Shown: positions 26,913-36,048 of the stretch, in pieces
Layout: every line of letters begins with the position of its first letter
How positions within the stretch are numbered: position 1 is the first letter of the stretch
Source: Paenibacillus amylolyticus
Lineage (GTDB): Bacteria > Bacillota > Bacilli > Paenibacillales > Paenibacillaceae
Length of the DNA: 64,000 bases
NCBI RefSeq assembly: GCF_001570725.1
Contig: NZ_BCNV01000001.1
Coordinates: 1,922,001-1,986,000, forward strand
Direction: 5' to 3'
Position numbers and translations under genes: made by a program
The notes under the pieces: generated by a model
What the model saw: the letters and a program-made list of their open reading frames with translations, nothing else
Told to the model about the DNA's origin: nothing
Database searches by the model: none

Positions 26913-28054
26913 ATGATACACCCTAAGCACCAATCAAAATGGGCTTCACTGGCCTTACTTACCTTATTCGCCTACATTCTGAGCGCATTGCTCCTGCTAC
27001 CATCCCATGCCGATGCCAAAGGAGAGCAAATCTCCGCCAAACAGCTCGAAAGTATGAGCCGGCTTTCATTTACGCTTCGTGATGCCAAGCAAACGGCTTA
27101 CACCGTTTATATTTTCGCTTATGATGAACAGAAGAGCACGCTGACTGAAGAAAATGGCTGGACCAACAATAAAAAAGGCGACAAGAGTTATTCAGGAACG
27201 TATCGTGCAGCCTTGCTGAAAAAAGGTGCAGCATACGGTACAGTCCAAGCAGCAAAACTGGATCTGAATACGATTATTTTACCTCAAACCTGGAACTTCG
27301 TTGTGAAGAGCAAAGAGGCTAGTACACCAGATATGCTGATGATCACTGACTGGGGAACTTCTAATTTCAATGAGGTGAAAACGTATATTGTTCGCTCTGG
27401 GGAATTGCGCCGTGTAACATTTGTCGATAATAAGGGAAAAAAATCGACGATTCCTACTCTGCAAGCAGAAATGATGGAATCCGTACTCTTTCAGGTGCCC
27501 GAGTACAGTTCAAAAATTACAACAACCTTCAATTCGTCTATGGAGTTAATACGTTTAAGCTGAATGTAAACAAATTGGAATTGCGGTTGGAAGATACGCG
27601 TAACCTCCGTTCAAAAGCTTGGCCTAACTCGGGAGTTGGCGATCGCGCTTACCTGAAAAGCCTGAAGGAAGCCGCTTTAAAGGGTGCATTACCCGGCAGA
27701 ACGGATGTTAAGATTGGCATGACGCTTCAAAATGCGCAAAAAAAACTGGGGAAACCAACCTCTCGTTCAAACGAGGAATGGGGAGCGTTCTATTATTATT
27801 CTAAATTCGGCGTCGGATTCGATTCATACATGCACGAACTTACCAATAAATCACGTATTGCCGTTTTTGATTTGTACAATGAGAAGCAGAATCTTTCTCC
27901 ATGGAATGTGAAAATATGGATGGGGAAACCTTCCTCAGAATATTACAATGAAGTCGTTGGCGGTTATGAGATGGTATACGAATTAGGTAATCACGCCATT
28001 GTATTTAACTATGAGGAAGAAGAGGACTTGATTGACTTTACGAGTATATATTAA
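26913..28054 (+). pseudogene. Secreted DUF4309-like protein, broken by a frameshift
   Basis: The ATG at 26913 follows AAAGGAGAG. The first frame encodes a signal peptide (cleavage near SHADA) and runs to a stop at 27563. The second frame, open to 28054, is the natural continuation: its upstream translation reads NYNNLQFVYGVNTFKLNVNK, joining smoothly after PEYSSK. The two meet at a run of five A bases (27512-27516); a sixth A would restore one protein of about 380 residues. The C-terminal part (LPGRTDVKIGMTLQNAQKKL, then GKPSSEYYNEVVGGYEMVYE) resembles YjgB-like DUF4309 proteins, whose function is unknown. Whether this is a true mutation, a sequencing error or slippage cannot be told here. 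Confidence 0.82.
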
Positions 28055-28101
28055 GGTATAACATCGTAAGAAACGAAAGTATATCGTATTGGTATATACA
28101 T

Positions 28102-28128
28102 GAAAAGCCGCTGATCAGCGGCTTTTTT
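28102..28128. terminator. Intrinsic terminator after the DUF4309-like gene
   Basis: AAAAGCCGCT pairs perfectly with AGCGGCTTTT around a gatc loop and is followed by a T tract. The A4 on the 5' side could also serve the converging EamA gene. Confidence 0.9.
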
Positions 28129-28155
28129 TGTTATCCATGGCAGTGGTTGCGTAGT

Positions 28156-29124
28156 CTATTTTATTGGAGTGTTATTAGAGCTTTGCACAGAACGTACACG
28201 ATTGACTAAATAAATGCCGACCGACACAAACAGCAATGCAGCCAGATTTTTCAGTTCCAGAATCGTTTCACCTAAGAATAAAGCCGATAACAATGCGCCA
28301 AATACAGGGATTAGGAAGTTGTACACAGACACTCTTCCGACCTTGTTGTACTTGAGAAGCATATTCCACAAACAAAATGCGACGGATGACAGTAAAGCCA
28401 GGTAGATCAAGTTACTAGTGGATTCCAGAGTAAAATGAGTGACCCGACCGCCGAGTGATAAACCTAACAGCGTAAGTACCAGTCCTCCGACGAATAAGCT
28501 GACACCTGTTATGATCAGAACATCGATCGTAGCTGTGAGACGTTTTGCATAAAGGGCCGTAACGGAGAAAACAAGTGCTGCTATAATCACGAAGCCTTCG
28601 CCTGTGAATGAAAAGGAAAAAGCAAGCAGATCCGTATGGAAGTTTACGATGATTACACCAACGAATCCGAGCAAGCAGCCAACGATTTTATTTCTGCTTA
28701 ATTTGTCATTCTTATAAATGAAATGGGCCAGAACAACACTGAAAAAGGTCGTAGTTGCATTCATAATGGAGCCTTTGACACCCGTCGTATTGGCTACGCC
28801 AACGTAGAAAAACATATATTGCAAACCCGTTTGCAATATACCTAACATGATAAGGCCTGTCCACTGAGGCCTGGACAATTGGAGTTTCTGTTTTCTAACG
28901 ATACGAGACAGGAGCAAGAGCAGCATACCCGCCAGTGTAAAACGGTATCCGGCAAATACATACTTGGAAGCAATATCTTCCGGCAGAATGTTAAATGCGA
29001 TATATCCAAGTTTGATGGACGGGTACGCACTTCCCCATAACAAGCAACACAGGCTTGCCACGAGCATGACAAAAATAGGATCACTAAACTTACTTGGTTT
29101 CTTAAGGGTATTTCTCTCTATCAC
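28156..29124 (-). CDS. EamA/DMT family transporter
   Basis: The 322-residue protein has ten predicted membrane helices in two EamA repeats (about 15-155 and 165-305). Typical family patterns include CLLWGSAYPSIKLGYIAF near the start and FLIPVFGALLSALFLGETI in the second repeat. Such proteins export amino acids, drugs or metabolites. It lies in the same orientation as a TetR gene upstream, but 157 bases separate them, so co-regulation is uncertain. Confidence 0.9.
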   Translation of the reverse strand: MIERNTLKKPSKFSDPIFVMLVASLCCLLWGSAYPSIKLGYIAFNILPEDIASKYVFAGYRFTLAGMLLLLLSRIVRKQKLQLSRPQWTGLIMLGILQTGLQYMFFYVGVANTTGVKGSIMNATTTFFSVVLAHFIYKNDKLSRNKIVGCLLGFVGVIIVNFHTDLLAFSFSFTGEGFVIIAALVFSVTALYAKRLTATIDVLIITGVSLFVGGLVLTLLGLSLGGRVTHFTLESTSNLIYLALLSSVAFCLWNMLLKYNKVGRVSVYNFLIPVFGALLSALFLGETILELKNLAALLFVSVGIYLVNRVRSVQSSNNTPIK

Positions 29125-29281
29125 TTTCGATCTTCTCCTCGCATTTCATGCATATATGTATGTACGAATCTAATATCCTCACAAACCATATCACATAACG
29201 CCAATGTTTGTAATGATAATTAATAAACCGCTCCCCAGGTGGTTAGATTATAAAAGAGGAACGGTTCATGAAGCGTCTTTG

Positions 29282-29842
29282 TTATAGATTCCTTTCTAAT
29301 AAAATCCCAACTTGTTCTGCGACAGTATGAGGTTGCCGGGGTAATCCATTGGTGAAATAGGATTCCACGATACCAACGATCGCTGTACCAAAGAACGTAA
29401 GAATAACTTCTTTCGTTAGTCCTTTATTTTTTCCCTCCGTTATATTCACCTCATCTTCCAGTTCTTCAATAACGAGAGCGAGGAAGCGACTGCGGAAAAA
29501 AGGGGCTCCTTTACTCCGTAACATAGCTGAGAAGAATGAATAGTGAATTTCAAAATAATCGAACCAAAGTACATTGCTTTCTATAAAATCCAGATCGCAT
29601 GCTTCCTTGCACAATCTTCTTAGTTCATCGATATGTTCTTCGATTAATTTATCCAGCAAGTCGAATTTGTCCGAATAGTGATGGTATATCGTTCTGCGGC
29701 CGACATTAGCATGATCAGAGATATCCTGCATCGTAATGGTATCGAAAGGTTTCTCGTTCATGAGCTTGATAAAAGCGGATTTGATCGCTTCCTGAGACTT
29801 AAGTATTCTTCGATCTGTGATAGAAACGATAGTAATCACCAT
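29282..29842 (-). CDS. TetR family regulator beside a cupin gene
   Basis: I take the ATG at 29842 (after GGAAAG) as the start; a longer frame begins within the probable promoter region. The 186-residue protein has a TetR_N domain (about 10-60; DTITMQDISDHANVGRRTIYHHYSDKFDLL) and the TetR_C_7-like C-terminus of the small regulators that start TDRRILKSQEAIKSAF. It is divergent from a cupin gene, and a perfect 14-base palindrome (29953-29966) lies between them. It probably represses the cupin gene. Confidence 0.9.
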   Translation of the reverse strand: MVITIVSITDRRILKSQEAIKSAFIKLMNEKPFDTITMQDISDHANVGRRTIYHHYSDKFDLLDKLIEEHIDELRRLCKEACDLDFIESNVLWFDYFEIHYSFFSAMLRSKGAPFFRSRFLALVIEELEDEVNITEGKNKGLTKEVILTFFGTAIVGIVESYFTNGLPRQPHTVAEQVGILLERNL

Positions 29843-29913
29843 TCTTTCCAGAGAGTAATTGCACAAATGTTGTCCCCTTGCGCAATAAGGCACAGATCAG
29901 GTTCATTTGATCC

Positions 29914-29942
29914 TTGCAGAGGCAGTACAATTATTTTATATT
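29914..29942 (+). promoter_or_regulatory. Promoter of the cupin gene
   Basis: TTGCAG (29914-29919) and TATATT (29937-29942) are separated by 17 bases. The predicted start point is near 29950, immediately before the palindromic operator. Confidence 0.5.
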
Positions 29943-29952
29943 ATACACGAAT

Positions 29953-29966
29953 GTGCGATATCGCAC
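29953..29966. promoter_or_regulatory. Palindromic TetR operator candidate
   Basis: GTGCGATATCGCAC is a perfect 14-base palindrome located at the predicted transcription start of the cupin gene and between divergent TetR and cupin genes. Confidence 0.6.
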
Positions 29967-30031
29967 TTATGTGTTTTTTTTGAACAATGGTGAACACAAT
30001 TCGTTAAATTAATTCATTGGAGGTACTCGAA

Positions 30032-30445
30032 GTGGCTAAGCATGAAGAAGTTAAAGATGGAGTTATTTTCCCGGTAGGAGAGAAAAACGAAGCATATGCA
30101 CAATATTTTGTAGGGCAAAGTTATCTGCAATCCTTGGTTGCTGATCCCAAAGTGAATGTGGGGGTTGGGAATGTAACGTTTGAACCGGGATGTAGAAATA
30201 ACTGGCATATCCACCGTGGTGGATTTCAGCTGTTGTTAGTGACTGGTGGAGAAGGTTGGTATCAGGAAGAAGGAAAACCTGCTCAATTCCTAAAAGCAGG
30301 CGACGTTATTGTGACTCATGATGGTGTGAAACACTGGCATGGGGCCGCTAAAGATAGTTGGTTTGAACATATTGCCATCACTGCGGGTACACCGGAATGG
30401 TTGGAACCTGTGACAGATGAAATTTACGGAAGAGCTACAAAATAA
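30032..30445 (+). CDS. Small cupin-domain protein
   Basis: A GTG start at 30032 follows TTGGAGG with 7-base spacing. The 137-residue protein is a single conserved-barrel cupin. Metal-ligand residues are in NNWHIHRGGFQLLLVTGGEGWYQ (His, His, then Gln in place of Glu, and Gly-rich turn) and HDGVKHWHGAAKDSWF. The layout resembles small bacterial cupins related to carboxymuconolactone decarboxylase partners, but the reaction is unknown. A TetR regulator is divergent from it, suggesting induction by a small molecule. Confidence 0.88.
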   Translation: MAKHEEVKDGVIFPVGEKNEAYAQYFVGQSYLQSLVADPKVNVGVGNVTFEPGCRNNWHIHRGGFQLLLVTGGEGWYQEEGKPAQFLKAGDVIVTHDGVKHWHGAAKDSWFEHIAITAGTPEWLEPVTDEIYGRATK

Positions 30446-30529
30446 GCGGTGAATAATATGAACAGTAATATGGCGAAAAGGTGACTGAATGTCATCTAGT
30501 AAGCCTTCTGTAATGATAGGGAAATCAAG

Positions 30530-30561
30530 AAAAGCCTTACCGGGAACGGTAGGGCTTTTTC
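30530..30561 (+). terminator. Intrinsic terminator after the cupin gene
   Basis: AAAGCC t TACCG pairs with CGGTA g GGCTTT, with one mismatch, and is followed by T5. Confidence 0.85.
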
Positions 30562-30606
30562 TGCTTACCACTTATAAAAGAATGATAAGGAATACTAGGG
30601 ATAGAA

Positions 30607-31086
30607 TTCCTATCTGTTAATTCAATAAATGTTATTACGATCAAGGATATCACACAAAAAGCGACCAGTAATCGAGCGATGTTTTACTACCATTTCTTTG
30701 ATAAATATGACCTGATGGAAACCGTGTTAAATGAAGATATATTGCGGGAAGTTTTAACAGATGTGACTTCGCATGAAGCTTTAACACCAAAGGTCTTACA
30801 TGATATATTCATTAGCTTAATCACTTTTCAAAGTGGGCTGGCTAATCAGTGTTCACGAAGTTATGAGGCATTTACACCTAAAATTGAAACGGCTATAAAG
30901 GAAGCGATGGGCAGGGCATTTAATAAATTGCTGAAGCAACAGTATTCAACATGGCCAACGGACAAGTTAGAATTGCATAGTATTATGCTTAGTTGGAGCT
31001 TATATGGCTTCCCTATATTTCTTCCGATAGTTCGATGGGGAGACTCCAAAGTGGTTGGAGAATTGCCGGGAGAAATAGTCGGGTGA
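30607..31086 (+). pseudogene. TetR regulator remnant, both ends lost
   Basis: The reading frame is recognisable from about 30607 (EFLSVNSINVITIKDITQKA, then SNRAMFYYHFFDKYDLMETV), i.e. inside the TetR_N domain, but there is no start codon before the ATG at 30679, which falls in the recognition helix. The C-terminal domain is recognisable to SWSLYG at about 31008. Beyond that the frame overlaps the 3' end of the AraC gene on the other strand and has no TetR similarity. An ATG start at 30679 would give a 135-residue protein without a functional DNA-binding domain. It belongs to the same subfamily as the TetR proteins at 29282 and 35292. Confidence 0.75.
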
Positions 31087-31854
31087 ATGGAAGCCAACCG
31101 CCAGAGCAATCTCGGTAATGGGCCTGAGGGTATATTGAAGTAATGGTTCAGCTTGTTTCAAGCGATACTTCATTAACGTTTCCATGATGGAATCTCCCAC
31201 TTGTTCCTTGAACAAATGAGACAGACGGGAAGGGGATAAACACACCCTCTTGCCCAAATCCTCGATAAGAATATGATCCATGTAATGCCGAGATATAATG
31301 TTTAGCACTTCCTGAACGCGTGAATCCAGTTCCTTTTTCGATTGATGCTGACTGGCGACCAACAAGATGACCTCTTCCAGTGCATTCAATGTCAGCTCAT
31401 CCCTCAACATGGAATCCTCGTATAATCTGTAGGAGATCACTCTGCTAAAAGCCGATTCAATGGCTCTCCGGGAGCTTTCCTTATCGATATGGAGTTGAAA
31501 GATCGGGCCATCTGTATTGCTGGAGGGTATCCAATCCATCCAAGGTAGACGTGGAATGAAGTGAGCCCACATTTTATCCCATACATGTCCTTGCTCGGTG
31601 AAATAGTCTTGTGCGGTTCCAGGAGAGACAATGGTCAATGTTCCTGCTGTACAGCTCAGGTATCCACTGGCTCCATTATGAATACGTCCTTTTCCCGATA
31701 AAGTATATATGATTAGCCAATCCTTGGTTCCTTGTGCACGATAACAGGAGTAACCATAGGGTTGAATATAGTGGTCGGACACCAGAATACCAGGAGGATG
31801 TGTGTATTGTTTTTTTGTTTCAAATATAGCAGGATCGTCTGGTTTGTTAGCCAT
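31000..31854 (-). CDS. AraC family regulator of the GH2 gene
   Basis: The 284-residue protein has a cupin sensor domain (about 20-155) and a C-terminal AraC domain (about 180-280; ILIEDLGKRVCLSPSRLSHLF; VGFHSPDYFSRQFSNHFGVSP). The first helix-turn-helix is preceded by LNIISRHYMDH. It is divergent from the GH2 glycosidase gene across 99 bases, so it very probably activates that gene in response to a plant-derived glycoside. Its 3' end lies over the tail of a TetR remnant on the other strand. Confidence 0.92.
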   Translation of the reverse strand: MANKPDDPAIFETKKQYTHPPGILVSDHYIQPYGYSCYRAQGTKDWLIIYTLSGKGRIHNGASGYLSCTAGTLTIVSPGTAQDYFTEQGHVWDKMWAHFIPRLPWMDWIPSSNTDGPIFQLHIDKESSRRAIESAFSRVISYRLYEDSMLRDELTLNALEEVILLVASQHQSKKELDSRVQEVLNIISRHYMDHILIEDLGKRVCLSPSRLSHLFKEQVGDSIMETLMKYRLKQAEPLLQYTLRPITEIALAVGFHSPDYFSRQFSNHFGVSPSNYRKKYREAI

Positions 31855-31913
31855 ATCTTCATTCCTTTCGCTACAATACTTATTCTAAAATAATATACGA
31901 GAATCACTTGGAA

Positions 31914-31927
31914 TGAAAGCGTTCTAT
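31914..31927. promoter_or_regulatory. cre-like site before the GH2 gene
   Basis: TGAAAGCGTTCTAT matches 12 of 14 positions of the cre consensus, differing at the last two. It lies 27 bases before the GH2 ATG. Confidence 0.35.
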
Positions 31928-31953
31928 ATTAGTGGAAATAAGAGGTGAGCCGC

Positions 31954-34900
31954 ATGTCAGATCAGCAGCATAACAAGAGAATAGTTCAACTTGCGGGGGA
32001 GTGGAAATACGTACTGGATCCTCATGATATCGGTGAAACCGAACAATGGCACGAGTCGTTCGTTTCCCAATCAAAGCATCTGGTAACACTCCCTGGTACG
32101 CTGACAGTCAACTGCATTGGAGACGAAACGGAATGGGGCGATGAGATGGATCGGGAGACGGTCCGTTCTCTACGGCAGCGGCATTCCTATATTGGATCAG
32201 CATGGTACGAATACGAAATCCATGTGCCTGCTGAATGGGCTGAACAACGGTTTGTCATATATCTTGAGCGGATCATGTTTCAATCCACCTTATGGGTGAA
32301 CGGTCACCTTGCCGGGCAGCAAGATAGTTTATCCGTTGCTCATGAATATGACGTGAGTACATTCATTCAACCTGGAAAGGTCAACCGGTTCACCTTTCGG
32401 ATTGATAATCGGGATGTTCAGAATCTGGGTAGTCATTCGAGCGCTTATACAGAAGAGACGCAAACGATCTGGAATGGAATTATAGGCCGGATGGAGCTAC
32501 ATATTTCAGAGCCATTCTGGATCAATAATATACAGGTCTTCCCAGAGCCGGATCTGCGTTCCGTTGTAGTGAAGGGCACATGCCATAATAAAACCGATAC
32601 TGAAGCTCATGCCAAGTTGCGAATATCCGCGCATATCAAACATGGCGTAGCACCGAATGCGATTCCTGACATAGATAAAAGCATCCTTGTCTCCGCCGCA
32701 TCCTCTGAAAACTTTGAATGGAAAGTGGATATGGGTGAAAACCCCTTGTTATGGGATGAATTCAATCCCAATATCTATGAGTTGAGAATAGAAGCAAATG
32801 TATTATTGGAAAAATACAGACCGATTCACATTGCAGAAAATCAGACATTTGGCATGCGATATTTTCATCGCAAGGACAGAGAATTGCAGATGAATGGAAG
32901 GCCTATCTTTTTGCGAGGAACCTTGGAGTGTTGTATCTTCCCACATACAGGTCATCCGCCGATGGACATTGAATCTTGGCTCAAGCTGTTTCAGGCAGCT
33001 AAGAACTATGGATTGAACCATATCCGTTTTCACTCCTGGTGCCCACCTGAAGCAGCATTCGAAGCAGCTGATCAATTGGGGGTCTACCTGCAAGTCGAGT
33101 CTCCCATGTGGATGGATACGTGGAATATGGCAGTTGGGACGCACCCAGAGCATTACATGTACTTGCCTCAGGAGGTTCGACGAATTGCTCATATCTACGG
33201 GAATCATCCTTCCTTTTGTATCTACAGTAATGGCAATGAATTGAATGGTGACTTCGACCTGTTGCACCGGATGGTAGAAGACTTGAAATCGTTCGATGAC
33301 AGACGTTTATACACGCTCACCACGAACTGGGATCGGCAGCTTGATGCAGCAGATGATCTGTTTATAGCCCAATCGGTTGATGGCATTGGTGTTCGCGGTC
33401 AATATTTCCCGGAAGAATTAGCGTTGTCCACGCAACTAGACTTCCGAGACGCCGTAGCCAATCGATCTGTACCTGTTATTTCACATGAAGTGGGACAGTA
33501 TGCTGTCTACCCGGATGTACAAGAGATGGAGAAGTATAGCGGTGCATTGCGTCCGGTTAATCTGGAGGTCATCCACGAAGATATGAAAAAAAGAGGCTTG
33601 CTTGGTGACCTTCGTTCATTCGTCCACGGTTCAGGCATGTTGGCGATGCAATTATATCGCGATGAGATCGAAGCTGCACTGCGCACGCCGAGTCTTGGAG
33701 GATTTCAGTTGCTGGATTTGCATGATTTCCCTGGTCAGAGCACCGCAACAGTGGGTCTGCTTAATGCATTTTGGGAATCGAAGGGTTTGATCGAACCTCA
33801 ACAATTCCGAGAGTTTTGTGGGCCAACGGTACTGTTGCTTCGCATGCCGAAACGCATCTATACGAATACAGAGCTGTATGTGGCAGAAATCAACATTGCC
33901 CATTTTGGAGTAAAAGAACTTCCACCGTCCTTCATCCAGTGGACAATTGCAGATGGGCAGGGCCGCACGCTCGATTCAGGTTCTCTGCTTACAGATACGA
34001 TTCCTCTTGGATCAGGTCAACCGTTAGGTCGCTTGGTTTCGAACGCCCCACATCGAATACAGAAAAGTTGCAGACTGACGATATCTTTGGAAATGGAGGG
34101 TAGCGAAATACGAAATGAATGGCCGTTCTGGGTATACGAATGCAGCGGGAAGGATCAGGAACTTCCTCAGGGCATAATGGTAAAACGTAGTCTGGACAAA
34201 GGAATGGAGCAGACCCTTGAAGAGGGAGGGACCGTTTTATTTTTGGCGAAGGATAGTGACTTAAGAAATACGACCCCAGGGAAGTTCTATCCGGTGTTTT
34301 GGAGTCCAGCACATTTTGCAACTGAAGCTCCATGTGGCATTATGGTTGATTCTGAACATCCGGCCTTGAGCGACTTCCCGACCAGGGAGTACGCGGAATA
34401 TCCATGGAAGGACCTGCTGGAGCGATCCGTAACTCTTGTGGTGAACGATGATATTGCATTTAACCCGATTGTTCAGGTCATCCCCAACTTTGTTCATAAC
34501 CGAAAACTGATGAATCTTGCGGAATATACCATTGGAAAAGGAAAGGTGATCATCTGCGGAATCGATATCGAGAATGATATGGACAGTCGACCTGTCGCAG
34601 CGCAGCTTCGCAGAAGCTTAATCGACTATATGTCTTCAGATTCTTTTGCCCCCAAAGTATCGATGGAGTTGAAAGAGCTTCGCCAATTGCTTGAGAAGAA
34701 TGATCAGCCTGCCCTGACAGGAACTGCTGATTTATGCACTTCGGAGCATGAGCTTGCCTGCGGGAAGTTCGCATCAAGCGATAGCATGAACGATGGCAAT
34801 GATGCCACGTATGGAAACGATGGTGTCGATGAGACCTACTGGCAGGCACAAGACGATCATCCAGGCCACTGGTGGCAGGTGGATTTGTTAGAGGAACGTT

Positions 34901-35136
34901 CCATCATAGGAAGCAAAGTAAGATTTCACGAGCAAGGTAACTTCCTATACGTGATTCAGGTTTCAAGCGATGCAATCGAATGGCGTGTGGTCGTTAACCA
35001 GACGGGGCAGACATCACATGAACAGACACGGATGGATCATTTTGAAGCAAAGGGCAGGTATATAAGAATTGTATACAATGGGTTACCGCAGGGAGTTAGG
35101 GCAGGACATCGTGCATTTGAAGTGTACGGTAGCTGA
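31954..35136 (+). CDS. Glycoside hydrolase family 2 protein with discoidin-like C-terminus
   Basis: ATG 31954 follows AGAGGTG. The 1060-residue protein has a GH2 sugar-binding jelly roll (about 15-180), an immunoglobulin-like domain, and a TIM-barrel catalytic core (about 290-600). The acid/base Glu is in YSNGNELNGDF and the probable nucleophile in ISHEVGQYAVYP. A beta-rich region follows, then a C-terminal F5/8-type discoidin fold (about 925-1058; CGKFASSDSMNDGNDATYGN, HWWQVDLLEERSIIGSKVRF). There is no signal peptide, so it is cytoplasmic. The activity could be beta-galactosidase, beta-glucuronidase or related. AraC control is indicated by the divergent neighbour. Confidence 0.9.
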   Translation: MSDQQHNKRIVQLAGEWKYVLDPHDIGETEQWHESFVSQSKHLVTLPGTLTVNCIGDETEWGDEMDRETVRSLRQRHSYIGSAWYEYEIHVPAEWAEQRFVIYLERIMFQSTLWVNGHLAGQQDSLSVAHEYDVSTFIQPGKVNRFTFRIDNRDVQNLGSHSSAYTEETQTIWNGIIGRMELHISEPFWINNIQVFPEPDLRSVVVKGTCHNKTDTEAHAKLRISAHIKHGVAPNAIPDIDKSILVSAASSENFEWKVDMGENPLLWDEFNPNIYELRIEANVLLEKYRPIHIAENQTFGMRYFHRKDRELQMNGRPIFLRGTLECCIFPHTGHPPMDIESWLKLFQAAKNYGLNHIRFHSWCPPEAAFEAADQLGVYLQVESPMWMDTWNMAVGTHPEHYMYLPQEVRRIAHIYGNHPSFCIYSNGNELNGDFDLLHRMVEDLKSFDDRRLYTLTTNWDRQLDAADDLFIAQSVDGIGVRGQYFPEELALSTQLDFRDAVANRSVPVISHEVGQYAVYPDVQEMEKYSGALRPVNLEVIHEDMKKRGLLGDLRSFVHGSGMLAMQLYRDEIEAALRTPSLGGFQLLDLHDFPGQSTATVGLLNAFWESKGLIEPQQFREFCGPTVLLLRMPKRIYTNTELYVAEINIAHFGVKELPPSFIQWTIADGQGRTLDSGSLLTDTIPLGSGQPLGRLVSNAPHRIQKSCRLTISLEMEGSEIRNEWPFWVYECSGKDQELPQGIMVKRSLDKGMEQTLEEGGTVLFLAKDSDLRNTTPGKFYPVFWSPAHFATEAPCGIMVDSEHPALSDFPTREYAEYPWKDLLERSVTLVVNDDIAFNPIVQVIPNFVHNRKLMNLAEYTIGKGKVIICGIDIENDMDSRPVAAQLRRSLIDYMSSDSFAPKVSMELKELRQLLEKNDQPALTGTADLCTSEHELACGKFASSDSMNDGNDATYGNDGVDETYWQAQDDHPGHWWQVDLLEERSIIGSKVRFHEQGNFLYVIQVSSDAIEWRVVVNQTGQTSHEQTRMDHFEAKGRYIRIVYNGLPQGVRAGHRAFEVYGS

Positions 35137-35160
35137 TCCAAGCAAAATGAAATGAAGGAA

Positions 35161-35193
35161 AAATAACGTTACTCTCAAGTGACGTTATTTTTT
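35161..35193. terminator. Bidirectional terminator between GH2 and TetR genes
   Basis: AAATAACGTTAC pairs with GTGACGTTATTT (one mismatch) around a 6-base loop. T-runs exist in both directions, suiting the converging genes. Confidence 0.88.
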
Positions 35194-35291
35194 CATGAAA
35201 CAGTAAGAGATACGAATTTTTTGCGTAACATAAGCTTAGTATTCTAGGGCGCATCTCAAAAACTGTTTCCTTCGAAGTTTTCAGGCACGAC

Positions 35292-35861
35292 CTAATTTAT
35301 AACTTGGTTTCTTTTTAGAAGCCCCCATAATTGTTCCGCCACATCTTCCGATGACTGAGGCATATCATTCATAATCCACCATTCGATGATGCCGACAAAG
35401 GCTGATGCCATAAATTGAGTGACGAATTCTTTGCTGTAGCTGCTATTGTCACCATCCATATTGATGTTAATCCTTATGTGCGTTGTCACGAGTTCCAACA
35501 TCTGTTCACGGAACGCAGGAATTCCTTTGTTAGAGAGCATTGAAGCGTAAAAACGATGATGCTCTTCGAAATATCGGATTACAGGTAGAAAAGAGGATTG
35601 AATGAGATCAACCGTTTCACCATTCGCATTCGTTGTCGTGGTTGCGGATATCATTTTGTTTAAGTTTTCTTCGATGCACTTGTTCAACAGATCATACTTA
35701 TCACTGTAATGAAAGTATACCGTTCCCCGATTAATGTTAGCTCGATCAGCAATTTCGTTGATTGTAATGTCCTCAAAATTTTTCTCGGCAATGAGAGAAA
35801 GAAAGGACTGGAAGATCGCTTGTTTCGTTTTGACCACTCTTCGATCGATTTTAATGTGCAC
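35292..35861 (-). CDS. TetR family regulator beside a SnoaL-like gene
   Basis: A GTG start at 35861 follows GGAGGTTACCAA. The 189-residue protein has the TetR_N domain (EDITINEIADRANINRGTVY, then FHYSDKYDLL) and the same C-terminal type as the TetR proteins at 29282 and in the remnant at 30607. It is divergent from a SnoaL-like gene. An imperfect palindrome with a GATATC core at 35907-35920 lies between them and resembles the perfect one at 29953. It probably represses its neighbour. Confidence 0.9.
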   Translation of the reverse strand: MHIKIDRRVVKTKQAIFQSFLSLIAEKNFEDITINEIADRANINRGTVYFHYSDKYDLLNKCIEENLNKMISATTTTNANGETVDLIQSSFLPVIRYFEEHHRFYASMLSNKGIPAFREQMLELVTTHIRININMDGDNSSYSKEFVTQFMASAFVGIIEWWIMNDMPQSSEDVAEQLWGLLKRNQVIN

Positions 35862-35906
35862 TTGGTAACCTCCACCCCGAGATATCTATCACTTTTTTAT
35901 TGAACG

Positions 35907-35920
35907 TTGGATATCGAACA
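35907..35920. promoter_or_regulatory. TetR operator candidate with GATATC core
   Basis: GTTGGATATCGAAC is a 14-base near-palindrome (one mismatched pair) 46 bases upstream of the TetR start codon. It shares the GATATC core and the outer GT/AC with the operator at 29953. Confidence 0.45.
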
Positions 35921-36048
35921 AAAAGCGCCAGATTAACGATTGTAGTTATTTTTGTACTCCTTATAATAATCAATAAGTCATACTTATTCAACAAATGTTG
36001 GATTACAAAATGCTATGGCTCAGACGATACATCAAGGAGGACAATGAT

